Numbered from the stretch's first letter, positions 8,950 through 18,258 are shown. The stretch is 42,073 nt of DNA from Thioalkalivibrio sp. (GCA_011389655.1 JAABTX010000017.1:1-42073); one strand, 5' to 3'. Notes: generated by a model not told the origin, from the sequence alone. Program-made: numbers and translations.

Positions 8950-9554
8950 CGAGCGAACCTCCCGCCCTGGATCTCGAGGATGCGTCCGCCCAGACGACTG
9001 CGCTGCAGGGTGTCGTGACTGACCCACAGGGCGCCCGCTCCCGCCTCGGCGAGGTAGCTGCGCACCGCGCGCTCGATGCGGCGGGTGTTCTCGAGATCGA
9101 GGTTCGCGGTTGGCTCGTCGAGCAGCAGCACGCGGGGGCGATTCAGCAAGGCACGCAGCAGCCCCAGCCGCTGCCGCTCGCCGCTGGAGAGGCGCTCGAT
9201 CTCCCAGCCCAGCGCCTCGTCGGGCAGGGACATGCGTTCGAGCCAGGCCAGTGCCTGCCCCCTTTCCCAGCCGGCGGGAAGGTGTTCCGCAACCCTTGGC
9301 GCCCACCATGCTGTCTCCGCCGGGACATACGCGACTTGGCGGCGCCACTCGGGAGGCGCGATATCCCCCCGGTCCTGTCCCGCGAGCCTGACCGCGCCCG
9401 AGCCCGGATCAAGATCCGCGAGTGCGCGCAGCAGCAGGGACTTGCCGGAGCCGGAGGCACCGCTGATCTGCACCAGCTCTCCAGGCTGCAGACACAGGTC
9501 CAGCGGTCCCAGCTGTGCCGTCTGCAAACCCTCGACCTCCAGCAAGCACTCCAT
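8946..9554 (-). CDS. fetA: FetA-like ABC exporter ATP-binding subunit
   Basis: A 202-residue ABC ATPase. The Walker A is GASGSGKS, the signature motif LSSGERQRLGLLRALL, the Walker B RVLLLDEPTANLD, and the switch His lies in LWVSHD. It is compact, like E. coli FetA (225 aa). It energises the FetB permease encoded immediately downstream with an ATGA overlap. ATG 9554 follows a GGGGGAAGG-type purine stretch. I saw no convincing Fur box upstream, so iron control cannot be claimed. Confidence 0.92.
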   Translation of the reverse strand: MECLLEVEGLQTAQLGPLDLCLQPGELVQISGASGSGKSLLLRALADLDPGSGAVRLAGQDRGDIAPPEWRRQVAYVPAETAWWAPRVAEHLPAGWERGQALAWLERMSLPDEALGWEIERLSSGERQRLGLLRALLNRPRVLLLDEPTANLDLENTRRIERAVRSYLAEAGAGALWVSHDTLQRSRLGGRILEIQGGRFAR

Positions 9555-9646
9555 TCCGCCCGACCTTCCCCCTATCCCGCTTCGTATTGAGCGGCACTAG
9601 ATGCCCCTGGCGCCCGGCAGAGCGCGCTTCCGGTTGCCCCTCCGCC

Positions 9647-9714
9647 GTGGGAGCGGCTTCCAGCCGCGATCACCCATGCCGCCATACCCATCGCGGCCGG
9701 GAGGCCGCTCCCAC
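9647..9714. repeat. REP-like palindromic pair (family A, copy 2)
   Basis: The left arm GTGGGAGCGGCTTCCAGCCG (9647-9666, continuing CGAT) and the right arm ATCGCGGCCGGGAGGCCGCT (9690-9709, continuing CCCAC) are inverted copies around a 19-bp spacer. The form resembles pseudomonad REP doublets. Copy 1 is at 5701-5765. Confidence 0.8.
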
Positions 9715-9972
9715 GACCATCGGGCTCTGCAGGCGAGCCCGCGCGCCGATCAGGCGCCGTATTCTACCCCGCTGAGCACACGAGAGCCGGCCCCGCGATG
9801 GTCTGCCGGCGTCGCCGAAGGCTCTGATTGGGGCAGTCCCCAGAGCTCAAGAACTGCTCCGGGAATACGTGCGGTGCGGGCCATCGGCGGCCACGGACGG
9901 CTTGAGCGTGCCCGCCCCGCACCTACGCCGGAGCAGCCGCCCCCGGATGCCCGGAACTCTCCCCGGCGCACC

Positions 9973-9999
9973 AAAAAAAGCGGGCGCTGTTGCGCCCGC
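9973..9999 (-). terminator. Rho-independent terminator of glnK-amtB
   Basis: On the minus strand, a perfect 8-bp stem GCGGGCGC/GCGCCCGC with a 4-nt loop is followed directly by seven T. It lies about 100 bp past the amtB stop. Confidence 0.88.
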
Positions 10000-10056
10000 A
10001 ATCACCGATTTCAAGCCCTGGGAGACTGTATGGTCGGTGTCGGAGGAGACTCCGTC

Positions 10057-10090
10057 TGGGGTGCCCGGACTCGGGGTTCCGGGCACCCCA
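10057..10090 (-). other. 13-bp perfect hairpin after amtB
   Basis: TGGGGTGCCCGGA and TCCGGGCACCCCA are perfect inverted repeats with an 8-nt loop, 6 bp after the amtB stop. There is no T-tract, so it is more likely a 3'-end stabilising structure ahead of the true terminator at 9973-9999. Confidence 0.7.
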
Positions 10091-10096
10091 AGTCGC

Positions 10097-11344
<1,248 letters not shown>

Positions 11345-11385
11345 GATCGGAAATCTCCAGTAAACGTGAGTTCAGTCCAGGCGGC

Positions 11386-11727
<342 letters not shown>

Positions 11728-11795
11728 TCACTCCTTGTCGCTAGAGCTGGTTTGTCCACGCAGGACGAGAGGTGTCATGTAGACGCGGGGCTTCC

Positions 11796-11811
11796 TGCAC
11801 AGGCCGTGCCA
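11796..11811 (-). promoter_or_regulatory. glnK: Sigma-54 (-24/-12) promoter of glnK-amtB
   Basis: The minus strand reads TGGCACGGCCTGTGCA. It has the invariant GG and GC with exactly 10 bases between them, and matches TGGCACG-N4-TTGCA at all but one position. The predicted start near 11784 gives a leader of about 60 nt before the glnK ATG. Confidence 0.9.
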
Positions 11812-11905
11812 ACCATGCCCAGACGGGCTCGGGCGCCATTTGTGATCGAATCACCGCCACGCAGGGGGTGACCGCACCAAAAGCGAACGGAACCACGGGG
11901 ATCGC

Positions 11906-11922
11906 TGCACCAGAACGGTGCA
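11906..11922. promoter_or_regulatory. NtrC-type enhancer site upstream of glnK
   Basis: TGCACCAGAACGGTGCA is a perfect 6-bp dyad with a 5-bp spacer and equals the NtrC consensus TGCACC-N5-GGTGCA. It is centred about 130 bp upstream of the predicted glnK start, the usual enhancer distance. Confidence 0.88.
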
Positions 11923-11925
11923 TAA

Positions 11926-11956
11926 CCGGAAGGTGAAGTCACGGCAGACCTTCCGG
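11926..11956. other. 9-bp inverted repeat beside the NtrC site
   Basis: CCGGAAGGT and ACCTTCCGG flank a 13-nt loop. It could be a 3' hairpin for folB-folK transcripts, though there is no T-tract, or part of the regulatory region. Confidence 0.45.
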
Positions 11957-11970
11957 AGAGGATCAAGCGC

Positions 11971-12048
11971 AGGAGGCCAGCCCCCTGGCCGATCTTCCCC
12001 GGCGCCGGATCGGCGAGAGGGCTCGCCTCCCGCAGGGGGGGCGGGGAC
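11971..12048. repeat. Dispersed intergenic repeat (family B, structured copy)
   Basis: Contains two small perfect hairpins, GGCCAG/CTGGCC (11975-11990) and GGCGAG/CTCGCC (12012-12027), followed by CTCCCGCAGGG. About 50 bp of it recur at 6413-6464. Placement immediately past folK suggests an inserted extragenic element. Confidence 0.55.
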
Positions 12049-12088
12049 AGGGGTGCAGGGCGCGCCTCTCACGCGAATGGCCGTTGGA

Positions 12089-12604
12089 TCAGGGTCTATC
12101 CTGGAGCGGATCCGGAGAGAGGACCTCGATGGCTCCGGTGTGCCGCAGCTCTGCCCAGATGGCGCCGACCGTCCGCTGGCTGCCGGGCAGCGGCAGCTCC
12201 GGAGCCAGCATCGCCAGTGGTCCGAGCACGTAGGTGCGGGTGAGGATCTCCGGATGGGGAAGCGGCGGTTGCGCCGATACCAGCCGGTCCAGCAGCAGCA
12301 GGTCCGCGTCCAGGGTCTTCGGGGCATGGCGCGGCTCGCCGGACCGGCGGCCCAGGCGCGCCTCCAGCTGCTTCAGCCATCCCACCAGTTCCATTGGCGA
12401 CAGTGACGTGTCGAAGGCGACGCAGAGGTTCCAGTAGTCCGGTCCGTGATAGCCGGCCGCCGGACTGGCGCAGACCGGGGAACGCCGCAGCGCACCGAAG
12501 GCGCCGGCAATCGCGCCCAGCGCAGTGCGCAGGTGGCTTGCCGGCTCGACGTTGCTGCCGAGTCCGACAAAGGCACGCCGGGACGGACCGGGCCCGGCAT
12601 TCAA
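12089..12604 (-). CDS. folK: 6-hydroxymethyl-7,8-dihydropterin pyrophosphokinase
   Basis: Transfers pyrophosphate from ATP to hydroxymethyl-dihydropterin in folate synthesis, cytoplasmic, about 171 aa (E. coli 159). HPPK blocks visible: AFVGLGSNVEPASHLRTAL, YWNLCVAFDT, RRSGEPRHAPKTLDADLLLLD and PHPEILTRTYVLGPL. The start is TTG at 12604: it overlaps the folB stop by 4 bp (TTGA), and the nearby ATG at 12600 is in another frame. It follows folB, so consecutive pathway enzymes are made together. Confidence 0.94.
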   Translation of the reverse strand: MNAGPGPSRRAFVGLGSNVEPASHLRTALGAIAGAFGALRRSPVCASPAAGYHGPDYWNLCVAFDTSLSPMELVGWLKQLEARLGRRSGEPRHAPKTLDADLLLLDRLVSAQPPLPHPEILTRTYVLGPLAMLAPELPLPGSQRTVGAIWAELRHTGAIEVLSPDPLQDRP

Positions 12605-12954
12605 GGTCGGTTCCGTTCGATAACGATGCCGACCTCGCGCACGCCCGCTACCGCGCCCGGCTTGCCCACGGTCAGGCGAATCGAGTGGCAGCCGAACCGT
12701 TCCAGCAGCGTCTGCGCGATCTCCTCGGCCAGACCCTCGAGCAGAACGTGGGCGCCGCGGGTCACGATCGAGCGGACACAGTCGGCGACGGCCGCGTAGT
12801 CGATGGTGTCACCGATGTCTCCGGAGTCCGAGGCGGACCGCGTATCCGTGTCCAGTTCGATGTCGAAGCGCAGGCGGCGCCGGATCCGCTGCTCCCAGGC
12901 ATGAATGCCGATCACGGCTTCAACTTCGAGGTCGTGCAGATAGATGTGATCCAT
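12601..12954 (-). CDS. folB: Dihydroneopterin aldolase
   Basis: Converts dihydroneopterin to hydroxymethyl-dihydropterin and glycolaldehyde, the step before FolK. The 117-residue length is standard. It starts MDHIYLHDLEVEAVIGIHAW, with EQRIRRRLRFDIELDTD, TIDYAAVADCV, LLEGLAEEIAQTLL and IRLTVGKPGAVAGVREVGI; the catalytic Lys lies in VGKPGA. A strong GGGGAGG lies upstream of ATG 12954. It is first of the folB-folK pair and divergent from the amidoligase gene. Confidence 0.95.
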   Translation of the reverse strand: MDHIYLHDLEVEAVIGIHAWEQRIRRRLRFDIELDTDTRSASDSGDIGDTIDYAAVADCVRSIVTRGAHVLLEGLAEEIAQTLLERFGCHSIRLTVGKPGAVAGVREVGIVIERNRP

Positions 12955-13079
12955 GGTTCGTTCGCCTCCCCGCGAGGAACCCGTGCCAGACACCAGGGCG
13001 CAAGCATAACCGACCGCCCGCGGAGCCGCCGAGCACCGTCTTGGTCCGGTGTTCCCCGGAAGCCCGGCACAGGCTGCGC

Positions 13080-13085
13080 TATGAT
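13080..13085 (+). promoter_or_regulatory. Possible -10 box for the amidoligase operon
   Basis: TATGAT sits 62 bp ahead of the amidoligase ATG in the divergent folB/amidoligase spacer. No good -35 hexamer is visible, so this is a weak call. Confidence 0.3.
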
Positions 13086-13146
13086 CCGGGGCCAAGCCGC
13101 CACAACACCGATCCCGCAACCCGCGGGACCAGGAGCCATAGCCGCG

Positions 13147-14139
13147 ATGAGCAGCCGTTTTCGAGAATTGCCCTGGCCGGACGCCCCCGACGGGCGCCCG
13201 CGCCGCATCGGGGTGGAGATCGAAATGGGGGACGTTGCACTGGACGTGATGGCCGCGGCCGTGCGCGCGGAGTTCGGCGGGCGGATCGAAAGCGGCGGAG
13301 CCTTCGTCACGTACGTGCGCGAAACGGAGTACGGGGACTTCAGTGTGGAACTGGACGCCAGCGTGCTCCGGGACCACCGCTACCGCGAGCATCTCCGGCG
13401 CCTCGGGGTCGAGCTCGATGCAAGGGATCAGGAGTCCCTGGACCGCTGGCTTGCTGATGCCGCGGCCCGCCTGGTCCCGTACGAGATCGTGGCTCCTCCG
13501 GTACCGATGACCGTGCTGCCGCGTCTCGACCGCGTCCGTGGCACACTCCAGCGGCAAGGAGCGCAGGGGACCCAGGCGTCGCTGCTGTACGCCTTCGGGC
13601 TGCAGCTGAACATCGAGGCGCACAGCCTGGATGCGGATTGGCTCACTCCGCTGCTGCAGGCCTTCGTGCTGCTCTACGAGGCACTGGTCAAGGCCGGCAA
13701 CATCGACCTCGCCCGCCGGCTCACGCCATTCATCAAGCCCTTCCCGGGCAGCTACGTACGTCACCTGCTGCAACCCGCCTACCGCCCGGGGATCGGCGAG
13801 CTGATCGACGACTACCTCGAGCACAACCCGACCCGAAACCGCCCACTGGACATGCTGCCCCTGTTCGCAGTGATCGATGCACAGCGTGTACGGTCGGCGC
13901 CGGTGGAACACGAACTGATCAAGCCGCGTCCGGCACTGCACTACCGGCTGCCGAACTGCGAGATCGACGACCCCGAATGGACTCTGGCACGACCGTTCAA
14001 TGCATGGGCCGAGGTGGAACACCTGGCGGCGGACACGGACCGCCTGCAGGATGCGCGCGCGGAATACCTGCGGCGTCCCGCGCAGGCGCTCGGGCAGTTC
14101 GCGGACCAATGGGCGCAGCGGATCCGTGACTGGTTCTGA
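13147..14139 (+). CDS. Putative amidoligase (PF12224-type, glutamine-synthetase-like fold)
   Basis: A 330-residue protein with the signature start of the putative amidoligase family: RRIGVEIEMGDVALDVMAAA (E24 and E26 probable metal ligands), then GDFSVELDASVL, YEIVAPPVPM (about 116), LLYAFGLQLNIEAHSLDADW and a conserved FIKPFPGSYVRHLLQPAYRPG (about 197-217). It ends with ALHYRLPNCEIDDPEW, ARPFNAWAEVEHLA and an Arg-rich helix. Family members are predicted to use ATP to form amide bonds between carboxylate and amine groups, but the substrate is unknown. ATG 13147 has an AGGAG upstream. Its end overlaps the next gene by 14 bp, so ligase and hydrolase are coupled. The folate neighbours are divergent and probably unrelated. 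Confidence 0.8.
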   Translation: MSSRFRELPWPDAPDGRPRRIGVEIEMGDVALDVMAAAVRAEFGGRIESGGAFVTYVRETEYGDFSVELDASVLRDHRYREHLRRLGVELDARDQESLDRWLADAAARLVPYEIVAPPVPMTVLPRLDRVRGTLQRQGAQGTQASLLYAFGLQLNIEAHSLDADWLTPLLQAFVLLYEALVKAGNIDLARRLTPFIKPFPGSYVRHLLQPAYRPGIGELIDDYLEHNPTRNRPLDMLPLFAVIDAQRVRSAPVEHELIKPRPALHYRLPNCEIDDPEWTLARPFNAWAEVEHLAADTDRLQDARAEYLRRPAQALGQFADQWAQRIRDWF

Positions 14140-14974
14140 TCCGGAAACAGCCCGCGAAGAGACGGACGGTGCGAGCCGGCGTCCACTGGTCGCGATCACC
14201 GGACCGGACCGCGGCGGCTGGCCGGCATGGTTCTTCACCGCGCTGGCCGTGCGCCGGGCGGGCGGCCGACCGCTCAGGATCCGCCCGTCACGACCCTGCT
14301 ACCGCTGCGATTTCGATGCCCTGATCGTCGGCGGCGGCGCGGACGTCGACCCGGCGCTCTATGACGAGCCCGGGGGGCCGAGCGCCAGCGACATCCAGGC
14401 GGCCGAGCGCCGCTGGACGCAACGGCTGATCGGCTACGCCTTCTACCCGATGCTCTGGCTGCTCCGCCGCATGTTCCAGTCGCATCGGGGCGGCCTCGAC
14501 CCCGAGCGGGATCGCCTGGAGAAGGCCCTGATCAACCGCGCGCTCGACGGCCACCTGCCGGTGCTCGGCATCTGTCGCGGCATGCAGCTGATCAACGTGG
14601 TGCTCGGAGGGAGCCTGAACCGCAGCCTCGACGCGTTCTACGTGGAGACCCCGAGGTCGCGCAGCCTGCTGCCGGTGAAGAAGATCTCCGTCGAATCCGG
14701 CAGCCGGCTGGAGGAGGTCTTCGACACTGGAGAATTGTGGGTCAATGCGCTGCACGATCAGGCCGTGAAACGTCTGGGCCGGCGGATCCGGGTCGCGGCC
14801 TGCGAACCGGCGGGCGTGATCCAGGCGATCGAGTCCACGGCCGGCTGGTGCATCGGCGTGCAGTGGCACCCCGAATACCTGCCGCAGAAGGAGATCCAGC
14901 AGCGGCTGTTCCGGGCCCTGGTGGAGGCCGCCCGGCAGGCACCCGCGCGGCCCGGTCAGCTCGCGGCCGGATAG
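14126..14974 (+). CDS. Class I glutamine-amidotransferase-like hydrolase (gamma-glutamyl-GABA hydrolase family)
   Basis: A 282-residue cytoplasmic protein of the peptidase C26/PuuD-like group. The nucleophile elbow is [17 protein letters not shown] (C150) and the triad is completed in GVQWHPEY (H248, E250). [15 protein letters not shown] (66-80) matches the family. Unlike PuuD it carries an insertion at about 90-125 with a hydrophobic stretch ([14 protein letters not shown]). Start GTG 14126 lies inside the amidoligase gene, giving a 14-bp overlap; no later start keeps the full domain. The partner suggests it removes or transfers gamma-glutamyl-type amides made by the ligase, or supplies ammonia. 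Both are inference. It ends tail-to-tail with msrA (19-bp overlap). Confidence 0.82.
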   Translation: MTGSDPETAREETDGASRRPLVAITGPDRGGWPAWFFTALAVRRAGGRPLRIRPSRPCYRCDFDALIVGGGADVDPALYDEPGGPSASDIQAAERRWTQRLIGYAFYPMLWLLRRMFQSHRGGLDPERDRLEKALINRALDGHLPVLGICRGMQLINVVLGGSLNRSLDAFYVETPRSRSLLPVKKISVESGSRLEEVFDTGELWVNALHDQAVKRLGRRIRVAACEPAGVIQAIESTAGWCIGVQWHPEYLPQKEIQQRLFRALVEAARQAPARPGQLAAG

Positions 14975-15600
14975 GGAATGCCGAGCCCCCCCAGGCCGCA
15001 GTAACCCTCCGGGTTCTTCGCCAGGTACTGCTGGTGATAGTCCTCCGCGAAGTAGAAATCCTCCAGCGGCCTGATCTCCGTGGTCACCGGACCGCGGCCC
15101 GCCGCGCGCAGGATTTCATTGAAGCGCTCGCGGCTGGCCTCGGCCACCGGCAGTCGCCCCGGATCCGCAGGATAGATTCCCGAGCGGTACTGCGTCCCGA
15201 CGTCGTTTCCCTGGCGCATGCCCTGGGTGGGATCGTGACCCTCCCAGAAGATCTTCAGCACCTCCTCGAGCGCAAGCCTGGACGGATCGAAGACCACGCG
15301 GACGAGCTCGTTGTGCCCGGTCATGCCCGAGCACACCTCTCGATAGGTCGGATTCGGGGTATGGCCGGCACCATAGCCCACTGCGGTCACGTGAACGCCC
15401 GGCTGTCGCCAGAACAGACGTTCCGCGCCCCAGAAGCAGCCCATGCCGAGGTGGACCACCTCCATCCCGTCGGGATAGGGCGGCAGCAGCGGGACGTCGA
15501 GCACCGCGTGGCGCTCGGGTACCGGCATCGGGGTCGCGCGTCCCGGCAGCGCCTCCGAGGGATCGGGCATGCGGGTCTTGTGCATCGCGGCAAACAACAT
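14956..15600 (-). CDS. msrA: Peptide methionine (S)-S-oxide reductase
   Basis: Repairs oxidised methionine in proteins using thioredoxin. It has 214 residues, with the catalytic motif [13 protein letters not shown] (C55) and a resolving cysteine near the C-terminus ([10 protein letters not shown]201). [24 protein letters not shown] and [23 protein letters not shown] are diagnostic. A leader of about 45 residues precedes the core, as in E. coli MsrA, and has no signal peptide. ATG 15600 has GAGGAG six bases upstream, and that site overlaps the stop of the dehydrogenase gene ahead of it (gap 10 bp), so they form an operon. Confidence 0.95.
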   Translation of the reverse strand: MLFAAMHKTRMPDPSEALPGRATPMPVPERHAVLDVPLLPPYPDGMEVVHLGMGCFWGAERLFWRQPGVHVTAVGYGAGHTPNPTYREVCSGMTGHNELVRVVFDPSRLALEEVLKIFWEGHDPTQGMRQGNDVGTQYRSGIYPADPGRLPVAEASRERFNEILRAAGRGPVTTEIRPLEDFYFAEDYHQQYLAKNPEGYCGLGGLGIPYPAAS

Positions 15601-15610
15601 CCAGAACTCC

Positions 15611-16753
15611 TCAGGGCTGACCCGGCGGTTCGATGCGGAGCAGTTCGCCGGGGTCGTGATCGGTGAGCACGTAGACCAGACCGTCGCGCACGTGCACGTC
15701 ACGGATGCGCCGGTTCTGCGCCTCGAGCAGGCGGACCTCCGAGACCACGGTGTTGTCGTCGTCAAGCGTGATCCGTGCGAGGTGCCGGTGCGCCAGCGCC
15801 CCGACCAGCAGATCACCGTCCCAGTCGGGGAAGGCATCGCCCTGGTAAAAGGCCATGCCGGATGGCGCAATCGACGGGGTCCAGTGGTGCAGGGGCTGTT
15901 CCATGCCTTCCTTCTCGCGGATTCCCTCCCCGACGACGGCACCCGAGTAGTCGATGCCGTGGGTGATCACCGGCCAGCCGTAGTTCAGACCGGGCTCGAT
16001 GATGTTGATCTCGTCACCGCCCCGGGGCCCGTGCTCATGTTCCCACAGGGCTCCGGCCTCGGGGTGCAGGGCCATTCCCTGGGGGTTGCGCACGCCGTAG
16101 GCATAGATCTCCGGACGCGCTCCGTCGTCCCCGGCAAAGGGGTTGTCCGCGGGAACGCGGCCGTCATCGTGCAGCCGGATGATGCTGCCCGCGTGGTCAT
16201 CGAGTAGCTGGGCGCGCGGCCGGTCTCCGCGATCGCCCACGGACAGGAAGACGTACCCGTCGCGGTCGAAGACAATGCGACCGCCGAAATGGCGCCCGCC
16301 ACGGCTGGCAGGCTCGGCGGTGAACAGGATCTCGACGTCGCTCAGGCGGTCATCCTCAAGGCGCGCGCGCGCCAGACGCGTGGTCACGCCGCCGCCGACC
16401 GAGGCGGCATGGGTGAAATACAGCCAGCGGTTGTCCTCGAACCCGGGATGCAGGGCCAGGTCGAGCAGACCTCCCTGACCGGTGGCGGTGATCGGCGGTA
16501 ACCCCGGCACCGGCTCCGGCAACAGCCTGCCGTCGCGGAAGATCCTGAGGCGCCCGGGCCGTTCGCTGATCAGGATGTCGCCGTCGGGCAGGAAGGCCAG
16601 CGCCCAGGGGTGCGACAGGCCGTCGGTCAGTGGCACGACGCGGTAGTCGGCGGACGCGCCCGCACGTCCCTGCTCCCCCGCGCAGGCCGCGAGCGAGACG
16701 AGCAGGAGCAGAAAGGGAAGGATCCGCCAGGGACCCGTTCGCATCGAGTGCAT
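15611..16753 (-). CDS. PQQ-dependent aldose-sugar dehydrogenase-like lipoprotein
   Basis: A 380-residue protein of the glucose/sorbosone dehydrogenase (YliI/Asd) beta-propeller family. It has a lipoprotein signal, [21 protein letters not shown], with lipidated C24, and then a six-bladed propeller: [90 protein letters not shown] and [13 protein letters not shown]. Relatives oxidise aldoses with PQQ in the periplasm, and the lipobox suggests membrane anchoring. No PQQ synthesis genes are in view. ATG 16753 is chosen for its AGGGG eight bases upstream; ATGs at 16744 and 16759 are alternatives. It is first of an operon with msrA. Confidence 0.88.
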   Translation of the reverse strand: MHSMRTGPWRILPFLLLLVSLAACAGEQGRAGASADYRVVPLTDGLSHPWALAFLPDGDILISERPGRLRIFRDGRLLPEPVPGLPPITATGQGGLLDLALHPGFEDNRWLYFTHAASVGGGVTTRLARARLEDDRLSDVEILFTAEPASRGGRHFGGRIVFDRDGYVFLSVGDRGDRPRAQLLDDHAGSIIRLHDDGRVPADNPFAGDDGARPEIYAYGVRNPQGMALHPEAGALWEHEHGPRGGDEINIIEPGLNYGWPVITHGIDYSGAVVGEGIREKEGMEQPLHHWTPSIAPSGMAFYQGDAFPDWDGDLLVGALAHRHLARITLDDDNTVVSEVRLLEAQNRRIRDVHVRDGLVYVLTDHDPGELLRIEPPGQP

Positions 16754-16797
16754 CAGCATATCCCCTGCTGCCGCCCGGCAGCGTTGACGTGCAAGAG

Positions 16798-16820
16798 CAG
16801 CCACGAAAGAACACGGCGTG
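16798..16820. repeat. CACGGA-type repeat remnant
   Basis: AGCCACGAAAGAACACGG closely resembles the arms of the repeat at 8005-8115. A single arm only is seen. Confidence 0.45.
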
Positions 16821-16886
16821 CACGACCGATAGTTGGCCCTGCCGCCACCTCGGCTGGACGGTCGCCCGTCTCCTGCGCCCCGTTCG

Positions 16887-16975
16887 CGCCATGGAGTGCG
16901 GGAGCTTGCTTCCGCGGCAGGAGGCAGCCCCCTGCAGCGCAAGGCGGCGGCAAGCCGCCGCACTCCATACGGCGC
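16887..16975. repeat. Palindromic repeat of the ATGGAGTGCGG type
   Basis: The outer arms GCGCCATGGAGTGCGG and CCGCACTCCAT-AC-GGCGC are inverted copies with a 2-base bulge. Inside are GAGCTTGCTTCCGC and the hairpin GGCGGC/GCCGCC. It fills most of the spacer between the CHAD gene and the sugar dehydrogenase gene. Confidence 0.75.
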
Positions 16976-17011
16976 TCTCATCCCTCGGGGCGTCGCGTAT
17001 CGACATGATGT

Positions 17012-18034
17012 TTAGTCCGGCAGGCCACGGGCGGGTTCCGCAAGCAGCCCGGCCCGGGCGCAGTCCCTCGCGAGCCCCCGGACTGACGTCACCAGCTCCT
17101 CCGCATGTCCGGCCCGCAACCGGGCACGCAGATGCTCGACCAGGTCGATCTGGCGCGTCTGCAGTTCCCGGGCCAGTGACATCAGGCCGGCCCGCTCGTC
17201 CAGCTGGCGCGCCCGCTCGAGCTCCGCCGAATCCTGCGGCAGGGTCAGGGACAGCTCGATCAGCTGGCGCATGCGCATGGCGCCGGCCTCCTCGGAGGCC
17301 ACGGCCAGCTCCTGTCCGAAGACCTGCAGATCGTGGATCTCGCCCAGCAGATCCTGCAGCACCTTCAGTTGCCGGGCCTGTTCGGCCGCGTCGGGAAGGA
17401 CGACGACCAGCGGCTCCAGCAGGTAGCGCAGGCGCTTCCCGCTGATGCGGGCGATGTGCAACGGCTCCTCCGCGGTATCGGCAAGGATGTTGGCGCACTG
17501 CGTCGCAAAATCGCCGCTGGCCTCGAGCAGCAGTCCCGCTGTCACCTCGGCGAAGCTGTGCCGGGGGTCGTCGCGCTTCGCCTTGAGCCGGGCGCGCAGC
17601 GGCTTGTGCACCAGCCGGAAGCGCTCCGCCAGGGTCGCCCGGAGTTCCGCATATTCAGCCTCCAGCCGTTCCTCCAGGCGCTGCTGCAGCCAGTCGAAGC
17701 CGGGCCTCTGATGCGGTTTCGGATCGGACCGTCGCTGCGCCAGCCGGGCCAGCTGTACCTCGGTGTCCCGAGCCGCGCCCGTGGCGTCGACCACCGCCTT
17801 CAGGCGCCGGCGAAGCTTCCGGGTGACGACGTCGGTCAGGTACGGACGGTAGGCCTTCTCGATGCTGCGCGCACGCCGTATCGCGACCCGGAACTGGTGC
17901 ACCGCATCCGGATCGTCCAGCTCCCCTGCCAGTGCGTCGGCCACCGCAAGACGCTTGCGCATCAGCAGCCGGGCGACCTGGCCAACCGGGCGCTGCATGT
18001 GAGAGGGCTTGACGGTCAGGACCCTGGCAACCAT
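17012..18034 (-). CDS. CHAD domain protein
   Basis: A 340-residue, highly basic, all-helical protein made of two CHAD repeats. The first contains AVHQFRVAIRRARSIEKAYR (about 44-63) and KLRRRLKAVVDATGAARDTEVQLARL. The second contains LHIARISGKRLRYLLEPLVV (about 193-212) and LLGEIHDLQVFG. CHAD domains carry conserved basic and His residues that bind polyphosphate, and many localise to polyphosphate granules. There is no CYTH domain fused here and no ppk/ppx neighbour in the window. ATG 18034. It appears monocistronic, with a repeat block on each side. Confidence 0.88.
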   Translation of the reverse strand: MVARVLTVKPSHMQRPVGQVARLLMRKRLAVADALAGELDDPDAVHQFRVAIRRARSIEKAYRPYLTDVVTRKLRRRLKAVVDATGAARDTEVQLARLAQRRSDPKPHQRPGFDWLQQRLEERLEAEYAELRATLAERFRLVHKPLRARLKAKRDDPRHSFAEVTAGLLLEASGDFATQCANILADTAEEPLHIARISGKRLRYLLEPLVVVLPDAAEQARQLKVLQDLLGEIHDLQVFGQELAVASEEAGAMRMRQLIELSLTLPQDSAELERARQLDERAGLMSLARELQTRQIDLVEHLRARLRAGHAEELVTSVRGLARDCARAGLLAEPARGLPD

Positions 18035-18067
18035 CGCGGCATCCTACTCTCCGGTATGTTACAGATT

Positions 18068-18231
18068 CTAGTGAGCCATGCGGAAAGTTCGGTGACTATG
18101 GAGCACAGCCAGAAGGGCCGGAGCAAGGAGGGCAAGGGCAGGAATAGTGGGCCTATTTCAAACTGGCCCAACGCAGCGCCGGCGCTTCTGGCGAAGCGAT
18201 CTGGTACCGAACCTTCCGCATGGCCCACTAG
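18068..18231. mobile_element. MITE-like 164-bp element with 26-bp terminal inverted repeats
   Basis: The left end CTAGTGAGCCATGCGGAAAG (continuing TTCGGT, to 18093) and the right end ACCGAACCTTCCGCATGGCC (continuing CACTAG, 18206-18231) are inverted copies matching 24 of 26 bases. Each end carries CTAG, which could be a 4-bp target duplication of the kind left by IS5-type elements. The inner 112 bp encode nothing convincing and include an imperfect GGGCC/GGCCC dyad near 18150-18170. A structured RNA is the alternative. No transposase is nearby. Confidence 0.6.
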
Positions 18232-18258
18232 CTCGGGCGGTTGCCGGCCGCGCCGGCA

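Larger units (their letters stand above)
9555..10096. other. 542-bp intergenic region between fetA and amtB
   Basis: No credible gene on either strand. It holds a REP-like pair (9647-9714), an intrinsic terminator for the glnK-amtB transcript (9973-9999) and a long hairpin just past amtB (10057-10090). The remaining segment 9720-9970 shows nothing recognisable. Confidence 0.6.

Noticed and set aside
9601-10096. Open frames between fetA and amtB
   Set aside because: They pass through a REP pair and a terminator; no coding signature.
12984-13000. TGGCACG match upstream of folB as a sigma-54 promoter
   Set aside because: No GC at the required 10-bp distance from the GG.
12394-13146. Upstream extension of the amidoligase frame
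   Set aside because: Lies antisense to folB and folK; the conserved start and ribosome site are at 13147.
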